DNA of 64,000 nt from Clostridiales bacterium Firm_18. GTDB lineage: Bacteria > Bacillota > Clostridia > Monoglobales > Firm-18. The notes under the pieces are model-generated. The model was not told the origin of the DNA. It worked only from the letters and a program-made list of their open reading frames with translations, and made no database searches. The stretch spans positions 1 through 64,000 of the forward strand of contig LVAX01000075.1 in assembly GCA_001604215.1 (NCBI GenBank), given 5' to 3'. Shown here piece after piece: positions 39,468 to 48,493 of this stretch. How positions within the stretch are numbered: the first letter of the stretch is position 1; every line of letters starts with the position of its first letter. Position numbers and translations under genes: made by a program.

Positions 39468-39947
39468 ATGAAAATTGCAGTTTACCCTGGGAGCTTTGAC
39501 CCTTGTACAAACGGTCATGTCGATATAATAGCGCGCTCCTGCAGGATAGTAGATAAGCTTATTGTTGCGGTGCTGAGCAATTATAAAAAAACTCCGGCAT
39601 TTACTGCCCAGGAACGGGTTGAATTTTTAAAGAGGGTTACTCATAATTATAAAAATGTTGAAATAATGACTTTTTCCGGTTTGCTTGCGGATTTTGCGAG
39701 AGAGCAGGGAGCAAGCGTTATAATTAAAGGCTTAAGGGCGGTATCGGATTTTGAATACGAATTTCAAATGGCCCTTACAAATCGCAAGCTCAATCCGGAT
39801 GTTGAAACAATTTTTATGACGACTTCCACTGATAATATGTATTTAAGCTCAAGCGTTGTTAAGGAAATTGCAGCATATGGGGGTTCACTCGAACAAATGG
39901 TACCCGAGGAAATTCAAGCAAATATATACGACAAATTAAGGAGGTAA
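39468..39947 (+). CDS. coaD: Pantetheine-phosphate adenylyltransferase
   Basis: [65 protein letters not shown]. Confidence 0.97.
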   Translation: MKIAVYPGSFDPCTNGHVDIIARSCRIVDKLIVAVLSNYKKTPAFTAQERVEFLKRVTHNYKNVEIMTFSGLLADFAREQGASVIIKGLRAVSDFEYEFQMALTNRKLNPDVETIFMTTSTDNMYLSSSVVKEIAAYGGSLEQMVPEEIQANIYDKLRR

Positions 39948-39952
39948 ACCGT

Positions 39953-40453
39953 ATGGAGATTTTAGAAATAATTGATATGTTAGAAGATACCATTGAAAAG
40001 GGACTCAATATTCCGCTTGCGGGCAAATGCATGCTTGACAAGGATGAGCTTCTTGATTTGATTCAGGAAATACGTTTAAAGCTGCCCGACGACTTAAAGC
40101 AAGCAAAATGGGTAAAGGATGAGCGTCAGCGTATATTGCTTGAAGCGCAGAAAGAAGCAAACGATATAATTAAATCAACCGAAGATAAAATTATCTCCAT
40201 GATTAACGAAAATGAAATTACAAAAAGAGCGAAGCAGCAGGCAGAAGAGATAATTTCAAATGCAAATAAACGTTCAAAGGAAATAAAACAAGGTACAAGG
40301 CAATATGCCGATGACGTGCTTGCCGATATGGAAAAAATCATGGAAAAAACATTGGCAACTCTTCGCAGCAACCGGATAGCACTTTACGAAAAGGAAAAGA
40401 AAAAGATGCAGAATTTTGAAGAAACATCACAACAATCCAAAACGGGCGAATAG
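39953..40453 (+). CDS. Conserved coiled-coil hypothetical protein following coaD
   Basis: 166-aa coiled-coil ORF with RBS GGAGG; no catalytic motif seen. Confidence 0.75.
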   Translation: MEILEIIDMLEDTIEKGLNIPLAGKCMLDKDELLDLIQEIRLKLPDDLKQAKWVKDERQRILLEAQKEANDIIKSTEDKIISMINENEITKRAKQQAEEIISNANKRSKEIKQGTRQYADDVLADMEKIMEKTLATLRSNRIALYEKEKKKMQNFEETSQQSKTGE

Positions 40454-40492
40454 CAAAACCAAATAGCAAACCGCTTAAAGCCGGAAATAAAA

Positions 40493-40519
40493 AAGTGCCT
40501 TATTTTTGATAAGGCACTT
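40493..40519. terminator. Convergent terminator hairpin
   Basis: AAGTGCCTTA-tttttga-TAAGGCACTT flanked by A and T tracts. Confidence 0.8.
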
Positions 40520-40555
40520 GTTTGTTTTGCGCTATTAAATTTCCTAAAAAGGAAT

Positions 40556-40825
40556 TTATTTGCTATTAGCAAAACATTCACTGCAAAGAATAGGTCGGTC
40601 ATTTCTCGGTTTAAAAGGAACGACTGCTTCTCCTCCGCAATTTGCGCATACTGCCGTGTGCATTTGCCTTGAAGCTCTTATGGCCTCTTTTCTGGCTGCT
40701 CTGCAATCCCCGCACCGGCTTGGCTCGTTCTGAAAGCCTTTCTGCGCGTAAAATTCTTGTTCACCTGCGGTGAAAACAAACTCGTTTCCGCAATCCTTGC
40801 AGGTTAGTGTTTTGTCTTCGTACAT
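40556..40825 (-). CDS. Zinc-ribbon domain-containing protein
   Basis: LTCKDCGNEFVFTAGEQEFYAQKGF...CGDCR...CANCGGEAVVPFKPRNDRPILCSECF, repeated CxxC. Confidence 0.85.
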   Translation of the reverse strand: MYEDKTLTCKDCGNEFVFTAGEQEFYAQKGFQNEPSRCGDCRAARKEAIRASRQMHTAVCANCGGEAVVPFKPRNDRPILCSECFANSK

Positions 40826-40854
40826 TTTTTTCCCCTCACTTTTAAAAATTTCTT

Positions 40855-40923
40855 CGCCACGACCGGATTTGCACCGGTTCCTCTGCTTTTTTCAGACACT
40901 CTACTTATATAAGCTACGTGGGC
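40855..40923 (-). ncRNA. tRNA-like / riboswitch-like structured leader of the zinc-ribbon gene
   Basis: Minus strand GC(c)CACG/CGTGGC, TAGCTT..GTAGAGT D-arm-like, TCTG-AAAAAAG-CAGA, ACCGG-TGCAAAT-CCGGT. Confidence 0.5.
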
Positions 40924-40955
40924 TGCATAAAAAAATATTGTATGGTTTAAGAGCC

Positions 40956-41594
40956 TTATTGTTTTTTATCGGTACTTTTTGAGAGTTTTCGCTTAATTCG
41001 TTGAAGAGCATTATCCACTGATTTCACATGTGTTTTTAAATTAAGAGAAATCTCCGAATATGAATGTCCGTTTAAATATAATAATAAAACGTCTTGCTCG
41101 AATTTGCTAAGCTCGCTTTTTATCTTTTTTTTAATGGCAGCCATTTGCTCTTTGACAATCAGCAGAGTTTCCGGATTGGAAGAAGTTTCTTCCGTTATTA
41201 GGTCCAGAAGCGATCGCTCCGAATCGTCCGCATTTAGTGGGCTGTTTAGGGAAATGTATGTATTAAGGGGCAAATGCTTGTTTCTTGCGGCCGTCTTTAC
41301 TGCAGTCATAATCTGGCGCGTTACGCATAGCTCTGCAAAAGAACTGAAAACAGTTTGCTTTGCCGCATTAAAATCCCTGATAGCTTTAAAAAGACCAATC
41401 ATGCCTTCCTGTATTATGTCATCCGTATCGGCACCGGCAAGAAAATAACTTCTTGCTCTGGCGCGCACAAGATTTTTGTATCTTGATATCAATTCTTCAA
41501 GAGCGCCCGAATCATCGGATGCCGCCATTTCGGCAAGCTCTTCGTCTGACATCAAGCGGTAGGCTGAAGCGGTTTTAGTATGATTATTATGCAC
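40956..41594 (-). CDS. sigH: RNA polymerase sporulation sigma factor SigH
   Basis: DTDDIIQEGMIGLFKAIRDFN, AELCVTRQIMTAVKTAARNKHLPLN, LNLKTHVKSVDNALQRIKRKL; GTG start after AGGCGG. Confidence 0.92.
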   Translation of the reverse strand: MHNNHTKTASAYRLMSDEELAEMAASDDSGALEELISRYKNLVRARARSYFLAGADTDDIIQEGMIGLFKAIRDFNAAKQTVFSSFAELCVTRQIMTAVKTAARNKHLPLNTYISLNSPLNADDSERSLLDLITEETSSNPETLLIVKEQMAAIKKKIKSELSKFEQDVLLLYLNGHSYSEISLNLKTHVKSVDNALQRIKRKLSKSTDKKQ

Positions 41595-41675
41595 AATTTT
41601 ACCGCCTTTCCATGCTCTTCTTTTAGGCTGTATTAACATTATAATTTTTTTGTGAGTATTTGTCAAGAAAAATAT

Positions 41676-41704
41676 TTGCAAAATTATGTTTTTTGTGATA
41701 TACT
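41676..41704 (+). promoter_or_regulatory. sigma-A-type promoter (TTGCAA-17-TATACT)
   Basis: 41676-41681 and 41699-41704. Confidence 0.55.
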
Positions 41705-41725
41705 ACTAAACAGAGGTGGGATAAT

Positions 41726-42544
41726 TTGGATAAAATTTTATATTTATCTACTGTTTTTTGTTCTTTCTTGCCCCTTATTGCTATTTTTACCCTTACGCCC
41801 TATATATCGCGCAAGGGTACATGCTTTGGAGTTATGTTGATGGAGGATGCACAAAAATCCCTCCGTATAAAAAAAATTAAAAGGGATTATTCGTTGGCGG
41901 TTAGCCTGGCAGGAGCCGTATTTGCATGGATAAGCTTTGCGGTTTCGGCTTATAATTTATTGATTATTGCCCTTATTTGCTATTGCATTGCATGTATTGC
42001 GATGTATTTTGTTTGCAACTGTATGGTAAGAAATATTATAATGAGTAAAAACTGGGAAAACCTTCAAAAAGAAATTAACCTGCATTATATTCCGGTAAAA
42101 AGCAAAAAAAGTTCGATATCCTCCTGGTGGTATGCGCTTTATCTTGTTCCGACAGCTTATTTGTGGTATATAAGCATAGGTGCATCCGTTAATTTTACTT
42201 TAATTTTACCGGTAATATCGGTTGCGGTGGCAGCAGTGATGTTCTTGGTACATTTGGCTTTTAAAAATTCCAGTCAGTATGCGGACAAAAAAAATATTGA
42301 AAAATCAATTGAAGATAATATAAAGTTCAGAAAAATATGGTCAGTTTTTATTTTGGTGACCGGGATTATTATCGAAGCAATGCTTGTTATTCTTCAGCTC
42401 GGGCTTTTAGGCATTGTTCGGAATATGTTCTTTGTAACGGCCGCTCCGTTTGCTTTAACGGTATTCGCAACAGTCGCCGCGGTTGCCATAGCTATTTTAA
42501 ACAACAAAAACAACAATGATTTTAACTCGGATAAAAAAAGCTGA
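41726..42544 (+). CDS. Multi-pass membrane protein (DUF1648/DUF5808-like)
   Basis: TTG start after AGAGGTGG; several TM helices, WWYALYLVPTAYLWYIS. Confidence 0.65.
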   Translation: MDKILYLSTVFCSFLPLIAIFTLTPYISRKGTCFGVMLMEDAQKSLRIKKIKRDYSLAVSLAGAVFAWISFAVSAYNLLIIALICYCIACIAMYFVCNCMVRNIIMSKNWENLQKEINLHYIPVKSKKSSISSWWYALYLVPTAYLWYISIGASVNFTLILPVISVAVAAVMFLVHLAFKNSSQYADKKNIEKSIEDNIKFRKIWSVFILVTGIIIEAMLVILQLGLLGIVRNMFFVTAAPFALTVFATVAAVAIAILNNKNNNDFNSDKKS

Positions 42545-42576
42545 TTTACATCAGCGGCGGCAGTTAAATTAAATCA

Positions 42577-42690
42577 AATAAAGCGTTCCGGCGCGTAGCG
42601 CTTTCCAAAAGCGCCTCATCTCGCCGCGCGGGCGTAAGCGTAGGCGGAATTCACTTGCGCCGGAGTGTGAAATTGCGCGAAATTCGCGCA
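42577..42690 (+). repeat. Dispersed GC-rich repeat family 2, copy B (long form)
   Basis: AATAAAGCGTTCCGGCGCGTAGCGCTTTCCAAAAGCGCCTCAT...TTGCGCCGGAGTGTGAAATTGCGCGAAATTCGCGCA. Confidence 0.85.
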
Positions 42691-42709
42691 GGTTTCCTAT
42701 AAGTAATCA

Positions 42710-42738
42710 AAAAAAAGGAACGGTTTTTTGACCGTTCC
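42710..42738 (-). terminator. Terminator of rpsB-tsf
   Basis: GGAACGGT-tttttg-ACCGTTCC with T tract on minus strand. Confidence 0.85.
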
Positions 42739-42754
42739 GCGATAACGTATTATT

Positions 42755-43666
42755 TTATTGTTTTATCATACCGGCAATTTCATCGGCAAAATTTTCTTCC
42801 TTTTTTGCAAGGCCTTCGCCTTTTTCAAAACGGGCAAACTTAGTTATTTTAATGCTTCCTCCAAGCTGTGATTCAATTTCTTTGATATAGGCTTTAACAG
42901 GCTTGTCAGGGTCTTTTATAAACGGCTGTTCTACCAAACAAGCCTCTTTATAAAACTTGGAAATCCTGCCTTCAACTATTTTTTCAACTATTTTTTCAGG
43001 CTTTCCTTCATTCAGGGCTTGTGCGGTTAAAATTTCCTTTTCCTTTGCCAGCACTTGGGGGTCGACATCTTCAATGCCGATAAACTGAGGCGAAGATGCG
43101 GCAACCTGCATTGCTATATCTTTTGCAAAAATTTTAAACTCCTGCTTTTGAGCAACGGCGTCATCGGTTTCAAATTTTACTAAAACGCCTATTCTGCCGC
43201 CGCCGTGAATATAACCTTCGATTATTCCCTCAAACCTTGCGAATCGTCTTATATTCATATTTTCACCGATTTTGGCAATTTTCTCGGTTAACATATCGCC
43301 TATAGTAATGCTGTCGTTATTGTAAAGTTTTTCTTTGAGCAAAGTCTCAACATCCGCAGGGTTATTTATAATTATTTGCTTTGTTACGTCGCCGACAAAT
43401 TTTAAAAATTCTTCGTTTCTTGCCACAAAATCGGTTTCAACATTAACTTCCAAAACGGCACCGACATTGTTTTCGACTATAACACTTACTATACCTTCGG
43501 AGGCAATTCTACCGGCTTTTTTAGCGGCGGTTGCAAGCCCTTTTTCGCGAAGCAGTTCAATTGCCTTGTCAACATCGCCATTGGCTTCCATAAGAGCCTT
43601 TTTGCAGTCCATCATTCCGCAGCCGGTTCTTTCTCTTAAATTTTTTACACTTTCTGCAGTAATCAT
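42755..43666 (-). CDS. tsf: Translation elongation factor Ts
   Basis: [37 protein letters not shown]. Confidence 0.98.
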   Translation of the reverse strand: MITAESVKNLRERTGCGMMDCKKALMEANGDVDKAIELLREKGLATAAKKAGRIASEGIVSVIVENNVGAVLEVNVETDFVARNEEFLKFVGDVTKQIIINNPADVETLLKEKLYNNDSITIGDMLTEKIAKIGENMNIRRFARFEGIIEGYIHGGGRIGVLVKFETDDAVAQKQEFKIFAKDIAMQVAASSPQFIGIEDVDPQVLAKEKEILTAQALNEGKPEKIVEKIVEGRISKFYKEACLVEQPFIKDPDKPVKAYIKEIESQLGGSIKITKFARFEKGEGLAKKEENFADEIAGMIKQ

Positions 43667-43694
43667 ATATTACAAACTCCTTTTCCTTAAATTA

Positions 43695-44552
43695 TCACTC
43701 GACAACAATTGCTTCCTCTTCGGAATTTTCAGATTTTTTCTTTGTTGTTTTCCTTGTTTTCTTTTTTTCCTTGACTTCTTCAGCCTGTTCGTCGAGTATA
43801 ATTTCTATTGCTTCAGCCGGTTCTTTCTGCTCTTCGGAGGATTTGCTTGCTTCACTTTGTGAGAATGACTCGCCTTGCTTGCCTTCCAATACGGCGTTTG
43901 CAATTGTTTCTACAATAAGCTTTACCGCGCGTATGGCATCGTCGTTTCCGGGAATGACATAATCGACTTCTTCCGGGTCGCAGTTCGTATCCACAATGGC
44001 AACAACGGGAATATTGAGCTTTTTAGCTTCGGCAATTGCAATTTTTTCTTTGCGCGGGTCAACAACAAAAACGGCACCCGGCATCTTTTTCATTTCCTTA
44101 ATGCCACCGAAATTCTTTTCGAGGCGTTCCATTTCTTTGCGAAGTCTTAACACTTCTTTTTTGGGAAGAAGCTCGAACGTTCCGTCCTGCTCCATTTTTT
44201 CAAGCTGGTAAAGCCTGTCGATACTTTTTCTGATCGTTTTAAAGTTTGTAAGCATGCCGCCCAGCCAGCGGTTATTTACATAAAACATTTCAACCCTTTG
44301 GGCTTCTTCGGCTATTGCCTCTTGGGCTTGTTTTTTTGTACCGACGAATAATACGTCTTTGCCTTCAAGTGAAACGTCGCGTATAAATGAATAGGCTTCA
44401 TCAACTTTTTTAGCGGTCTTTTGCAAATCAATAATATAAATACCGTTTCTTTCGGTAAAAATATATTCTGCCATTTTTGGATTCCATCTTCTTGTCTGAT
44501 GGCCGAAATGCACTCCCGCTTCCAAAAGCTGTTTCATTGAAATAACTGACAT
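43695..44552 (-). CDS. rpsB: 30S ribosomal protein S2
   Basis: [41 protein letters not shown]. Confidence 0.98.
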   Translation of the reverse strand: MSVISMKQLLEAGVHFGHQTRRWNPKMAEYIFTERNGIYIIDLQKTAKKVDEAYSFIRDVSLEGKDVLFVGTKKQAQEAIAEEAQRVEMFYVNNRWLGGMLTNFKTIRKSIDRLYQLEKMEQDGTFELLPKKEVLRLRKEMERLEKNFGGIKEMKKMPGAVFVVDPRKEKIAIAEAKKLNIPVVAIVDTNCDPEEVDYVIPGNDDAIRAVKLIVETIANAVLEGKQGESFSQSEASKSSEEQKEPAEAIEIILDEQAEEVKEKKKTRKTTKKKSENSEEEAIVVE

Positions 44553-44593
44553 AAACTTTTTTTCCTCCTTATTTTTACCTCCGCCTGCTTTAA

Positions 44594-44613
44594 ATATGTG
44601 CTTAGGCACATAT
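44594..44613 (-). promoter_or_regulatory. Hairpin in rpsB leader, possible ribosomal-protein leader element
   Basis: ATATGTGC-ttag-GCACATAT. Confidence 0.35.
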
Positions 44614-44737
44614 ACATAAAGAGCAACAGGCGTGCGTGTTTATAAAAGCTAAATGATTATACCACACATGCTGCTGATATGCAAGCATTTTTTTGAATAA
44701 ATTTTGAATAAAATTGATTATTTTTTCATTATTTCTC

Positions 44738-44766
44738 TTGATAATTATAAACATTTGTGATAATAT
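44738..44766 (+). promoter_or_regulatory. sigma-A-type promoter (TTGATA-17-TAATAT)
   Basis: 44738-44743 and 44761-44766. Confidence 0.5.
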
Positions 44767-44772
44767 ATTTAG

Positions 44773-44925
44773 GAATTGTTTGCCGGATGTTTGGAATAAT
44801 TGCCGAATTTAAGGGCATATTGCCCTTAAAGTATAGAGTGCCCCTTAAAAACAATTTGTTTGTGTAGGATTTGCCAGTTGCAATACAAAAAATTTGTTTT
44901 TAGCGGGCTCAATATATTGAATGGA
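44773..44925 (+). ncRNA. Candidate regulatory leader of the NCS2 permease
   Basis: TTTAAGGGCA can pair with TGCCCTTAAA (44821-44830) or TGCCCCTTAAA (44839-44849); second stem TAAAAACAA...TTGTTTTTA. Confidence 0.4.
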
Positions 44926-44939
44926 GGGGAATTTCCAAA

Positions 44940-46358
44940 ATGGAAAAGTTTTTTAAGCTGAAAGAAAACGGCACAACCGTGGGGACTGAGATTATAGCCG
45001 GCTTGACTACGTTTTTTACAATGTCGTATATAATCTTTGTTAACCCGAAAATGCTTGAACTCACAGGTATGCCCTGGGGCGCGGTATTTCTTGCGACTAT
45101 TATTTCCGCAACTGTCGGAACGCTTGTTATGGGCTTGTTCGCAAATGTACCCTACGCCCAAGCTCCCGGTATGGGATTGAATGCATTTTTCACGTATACC
45201 GTATGCTTTGCTCTCGGATTTAGCTGGCAGCAGGCTCTTGCAATGGTTTTCCTTTGCGGTGTAGTGAATATTATTATTACCGTAACGAGAATACGAAAGG
45301 CAATAATAAAAGCAATCCCTGTAAGTCTTCAAAATGCCATCGGCGGAGGTATCGGCATATTTATCGCTTACATAGGTGTTAAAAACGCCGGACTTATTAA
45401 TTTCACCTCCGACCCCGGCAAAAACGTTATATTGGAAGGCGGCACCGTTATTTCCGATGCAAGCGCCGTTCCCGCCCTTGTGACGCTGAACAATCCGGTT
45501 GTAATACTTGCGATTATAGGGCTTGTCATAATGACGGTATTGCTGATATTTAAGGTTAAGGGAGCAATTTTAATCGGCATTGCGGCAACTACTGTTATCG
45601 GAATACCCATGGGTGTTGTTAATCTTAGTGAACTGGGCGGCTTGAATGATTTTAGTTCCGCGTTTTCCGAGCTTGGCACTACATTTGGCGCGGCATTCGG
45701 CAGTGAAGGTTTAGGTTCTTTGTTTTCCGACGCATCAAAAATACCTTTGGTTCTTATGACGATATTTGCGTTCAGCCTGTCGGATACATTTGATACAATC
45801 GGTACATTCATAGGTACGGGCAGGAGAAGCGGCATATTCAGCGCTGAAGATATTAAAAAGATGGATACAAGCAAAGGTTTCAAATCAAAGATGGACAAGG
45901 CATTGTTTGCCGACTCTATTGCAACCTCAATCGGAGCAATTTTCGGCACATCCAATACAACCACATATGTTGAGAGCGCGGCAGGTATCAGCGCGGGCGG
46001 ACGCACCGGGCTTACAAGCGTGGTTACTGCCATTTTGTTTGTTGCATCAATCTTTTTGATCCCCGTTGCAAGCATAGTTCCCTCCGCTGCAACCGCTCCG
46101 GCTTTAATAGTTGTAGGAATTATGATGCTGGCATCCTTCAAGGAAATCAAATGGGAAGAATTAGACGAAGCTGTTCCCGCTTTCTTTGCAGGAATATTTA
46201 TGGCATTTTGCTACAGCATTTCATACGGTATCGCAACAGGCTTTATATTCTACTGTATAGTTAAAATTTGCAAACGTGAATCTAAAGAAATACATCCGAT
46301 TTTGGCTGTGTCTACCTTGTTGTTTATACTGAATTTTGTTATTCTTGCATTTATTTAG
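44940..46358 (+). CDS. NCS2 family purine permease (adenine/guanine/hypoxanthine, AzgA/PbuG-like)
   Basis: GLTTFFTMSYIIFVNP, AQAPGMGLNAFFTYTV, SDTFDTIGTFIGTG, GTSNTTTYVESAAGISAGGRTGLTSV. Confidence 0.95.
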   Translation: MEKFFKLKENGTTVGTEIIAGLTTFFTMSYIIFVNPKMLELTGMPWGAVFLATIISATVGTLVMGLFANVPYAQAPGMGLNAFFTYTVCFALGFSWQQALAMVFLCGVVNIIITVTRIRKAIIKAIPVSLQNAIGGGIGIFIAYIGVKNAGLINFTSDPGKNVILEGGTVISDASAVPALVTLNNPVVILAIIGLVIMTVLLIFKVKGAILIGIAATTVIGIPMGVVNLSELGGLNDFSSAFSELGTTFGAAFGSEGLGSLFSDASKIPLVLMTIFAFSLSDTFDTIGTFIGTGRRSGIFSAEDIKKMDTSKGFKSKMDKALFADSIATSIGAIFGTSNTTTYVESAAGISAGGRTGLTSVVTAILFVASIFLIPVASIVPSAATAPALIVVGIMMLASFKEIKWEELDEAVPAFFAGIFMAFCYSISYGIATGFIFYCIVKICKRESKEIHPILAVSTLLFILNFVILAFI

Positions 46359-46427
46359 TAATTAATGCCTGCTGAATAATTTGCTTTGCGATTATTCCTG
46401 TGGTAAAAAACAGCCAGTTAAAAAATT

Positions 46428-46471
46428 ACGGAGCTTTTGCTTTATGCGGCAAACAGCTCCGTTTGTTTTTT
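46428..46471 (+). terminator. Terminator after NCS2 permease
   Basis: ACGGAGCT...AGCTCCGTTTGTTTTTT. Confidence 0.8.
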
Positions 46472-46496
46472 ATGAGTTTTATTACAACAATCCGGC

Positions 46497-46543
46497 AAAA
46501 TGAGGCGCTTTTGGAAAGTGCTGCGCGCCAGAACGCTTTATTT
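46497..46543 (-). repeat. Dispersed GC-rich repeat family 2, copy C (inverted, 5' part only)
   Basis: Reverse complement AAATAAAGCGTTCTGGCGCGCAGCACTTTCCAAAAGCGCCTCATTTT matches copy B start. Confidence 0.85.
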
Positions 46544-46546
46544 TTA

Positions 46547-46574
46547 TTGACATTTTGTTAACTTGTGATAAAAT
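46547..46574 (+). promoter_or_regulatory. sigma-A-type promoter (TTGACA-16-TAAAAT)
   Basis: 46547-46552 and 46569-46574. Confidence 0.6.
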
Positions 46575-46633
46575 AATATAGTGTGATTTTGAGTGTTATT
46601 AAAAAAGATAATAACGGGGAGAGGTTGAACAAA

Positions 46634-47197
46634 ATGAGCGAATATTACGAATTGGAAGTTGCGGGACTGAAAAGAAAACTTCCCATATGTAAAATTTCCG
46701 ATGATTTGTCCATAGCGGCATTTGTAATTTTCGGTGATGTTGAATTAACGGTTAATTGCGCCCGTGAGCTGTTAAAGAAGGCGCCCCCGCATGATGTGTT
46801 AATTACCGCGGAGGCAAAGGGCATTCCCCTTGTGCATGAAATGGCCAGACAGGGAGGCGAGTCAATATATATAATTGCCCGTAAAGCTGAAAAGCTTTAT
46901 ATGAAGGATATTTTTTCGGTTGAGGTGCAATCAATAACAACCACACGCAGACAGCAGCTTTTCATAGACGGTAAGGATGCCGGATATATGAAGGATAAAA
47001 ATGTTTTAATCATAGATGACGTTATAAGTACAGGAGAGTCGCTTCGTGCGGTTGAAAAGCTTGTTAAAAAGGCCGGGGGCAATATAGTCGGGAAAATGGC
47101 AATTCTTGCGGAAGGTGATGCCAAGTACCGGGACGATATTATAACACTGGAATATTTACCGCTGCTTGACGGGGAAGGAAAGCCGCTGCTGAAATAA
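46634..47197 (+). CDS. Adenine phosphoribosyltransferase-like PRTase
   Basis: ITAEAKGIPLVHEMAR, VLIIDDVISTGESLRAVEKLV. Confidence 0.85.
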   Translation: MSEYYELEVAGLKRKLPICKISDDLSIAAFVIFGDVELTVNCARELLKKAPPHDVLITAEAKGIPLVHEMARQGGESIYIIARKAEKLYMKDIFSVEVQSITTTRRQQLFIDGKDAGYMKDKNVLIIDDVISTGESLRAVEKLVKKAGGNIVGKMAILAEGDAKYRDDIITLEYLPLLDGEGKPLLK

Positions 47198-47216
47198 ACA
47201 GAATAGAATTCGGGAA

Positions 47217-47250
47217 ATAGGGAAACGCATTTATAAATGTGTTTCCCTAT
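47217..47250. terminator. Convergent terminator hairpin
   Basis: ATAGGGAAACGCATTTATAAATGTGTTTCCCTAT. Confidence 0.8.
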
Positions 47251-47510
47251 TCCTCGGGTTTGTACTTTTTGAAATAATAGTCAAACATCAGGCCGCCGAT
47301 TAATACTATAGCCGCTGTAGATACGGCCGATTCGATAATATATTTCGATAATGCAACCATATAAAGACTGTAATTGCCGGAGTAGGTGTTTACAAGGTGC
47401 AGGGCAAGGCCGGTAAACATAAGTAAGCATGATAATCTCATTCCGTTTACAATTATTCGGGACGATATATCCGACAGTTCGTCAAGTCTTTTTCTCAATT
47501 TGCTAATCAT
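47247..47510 (-). CDS. Small membrane protein
   Basis: Two predicted TMs; ATG 47510 preceded by GGGGGA. Confidence 0.65.
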   Translation of the reverse strand: MISKLRKRLDELSDISSRIIVNGMRLSCLLMFTGLALHLVNTYSGNYSLYMVALSKYIIESAVSTAAIVLIGGLMFDYYFKKYKPEE

Positions 47511-47615
47511 CGGGAAGCTCCCCCTTAACAATATAAATTTATAGCGGGCATATATTAATAATATCATATTCTATTTGTTAACTCAATGAAAAAAAATACC
47601 TATGGAGGCATCAGT

Positions 47616-48398
47616 ATGGAAATCGGCATATCAACGGCAAGCTTTTATCCGATGCAAACCGAGGATACCATAAAGATAATATCTGATATGGAAAGCAGTT
47701 TGTGCGAGGTTTTTCTGGAGGCGGAGTATGAATACGGCAAAGAGTTTATCCGCGAGTTAAAAAAACGAATGGAAAGCTGCGGCGTCAGGACAAATTCGGT
47801 TCATGCATTTTGTGCGACTTTTGAACACCAGCTTTTTTCGGAATACGAGCGCAGAAGAAGGGATGCTATTGTTTTATACAAAAAGGTTTTGGAAGCGGCA
47901 TCGGTATTGGGTGCTAAATATTATACCTTCCATGGCGACAACAACAGCACCAGTTTTAAGAATATAAATATTGACCATTATTATAAATGTCTCAGTGAGA
48001 TAGCCTATATTGCCCGCTCATATGATGTTTATTTGGCATGGGAAAATGTCGTGAGGAGCCGGACTTCGCGTCCGGATTTTATAAAAAAAATAAGGGATAT
48101 AACAGATGATGTTAAATTTACCCTTGATATTAAGCAGGCAAGGAGAGCGGGGGTGCCTTTGTCGGAATATATTAAAGCCATGGGCGATGACATGGTAAAC
48201 GTGCATGTCAGCGATTATGACACAAATAATACCTGCTTACTTCCTGGGAAAGGGGAGTTTGATTTTTGCGGCTTTTTCAGAACCCTTAAAGAAAACGGAT
48301 ATAAAAACGATGTAATCATTGAGGTGTACAGCACCGATTATTCCGATTACGGTGAAATAAAAGATGCCTTTGAATATTTAAAAGGATTGGCAGTTTAA
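47616..48398 (+). CDS. Sugar phosphate isomerase/epimerase (AP endonuclease 2-like TIM barrel)
   Basis: YYTFHGDNNS, YDVYLAWENV, FTLDIKQARRAG, VNVHVSDY, GKGEFDFCGFFRTLKENGY. Confidence 0.85.
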   Translation: MEIGISTASFYPMQTEDTIKIISDMESSLCEVFLEAEYEYGKEFIRELKKRMESCGVRTNSVHAFCATFEHQLFSEYERRRRDAIVLYKKVLEAASVLGAKYYTFHGDNNSTSFKNINIDHYYKCLSEIAYIARSYDVYLAWENVVRSRTSRPDFIKKIRDITDDVKFTLDIKQARRAGVPLSEYIKAMGDDMVNVHVSDYDTNNTCLLPGKGEFDFCGFFRTLKENGYKNDVIIEVYSTDYSDYGEIKDAFEYLKGLAV

Positions 48399-48404
48399 GC
48401 CTAA

Positions 48405-48445
48405 GCATAAGGGAGCCGGACTCTATGGTTCGGCTCCCTTATTCC
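48405..48445. repeat. Dispersed palindromic repeat family 1, copy 6
   Basis: GCATAAGGGAGCCGGA ctctatgg TTCGGCTCCCTTATTC. Confidence 0.8.
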
Positions 48446-48493
48446 TATATACCGATTGCTGATTTAAGGATGCTTACATGTTAATTTCAAATA

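Noticed and set aside
44773-44939. Classical purine riboswitch upstream of the NCS2 permease
   Set aside because: No TTTCTACC / CCGTAAA core; retained only as an uncharacterised leader candidate.
45368-46150. 260-aa antisense ORF within the NCS2 permease
   Set aside because: Mirror of a hydrophobic conserved gene; composition is a reading-frame artefact.
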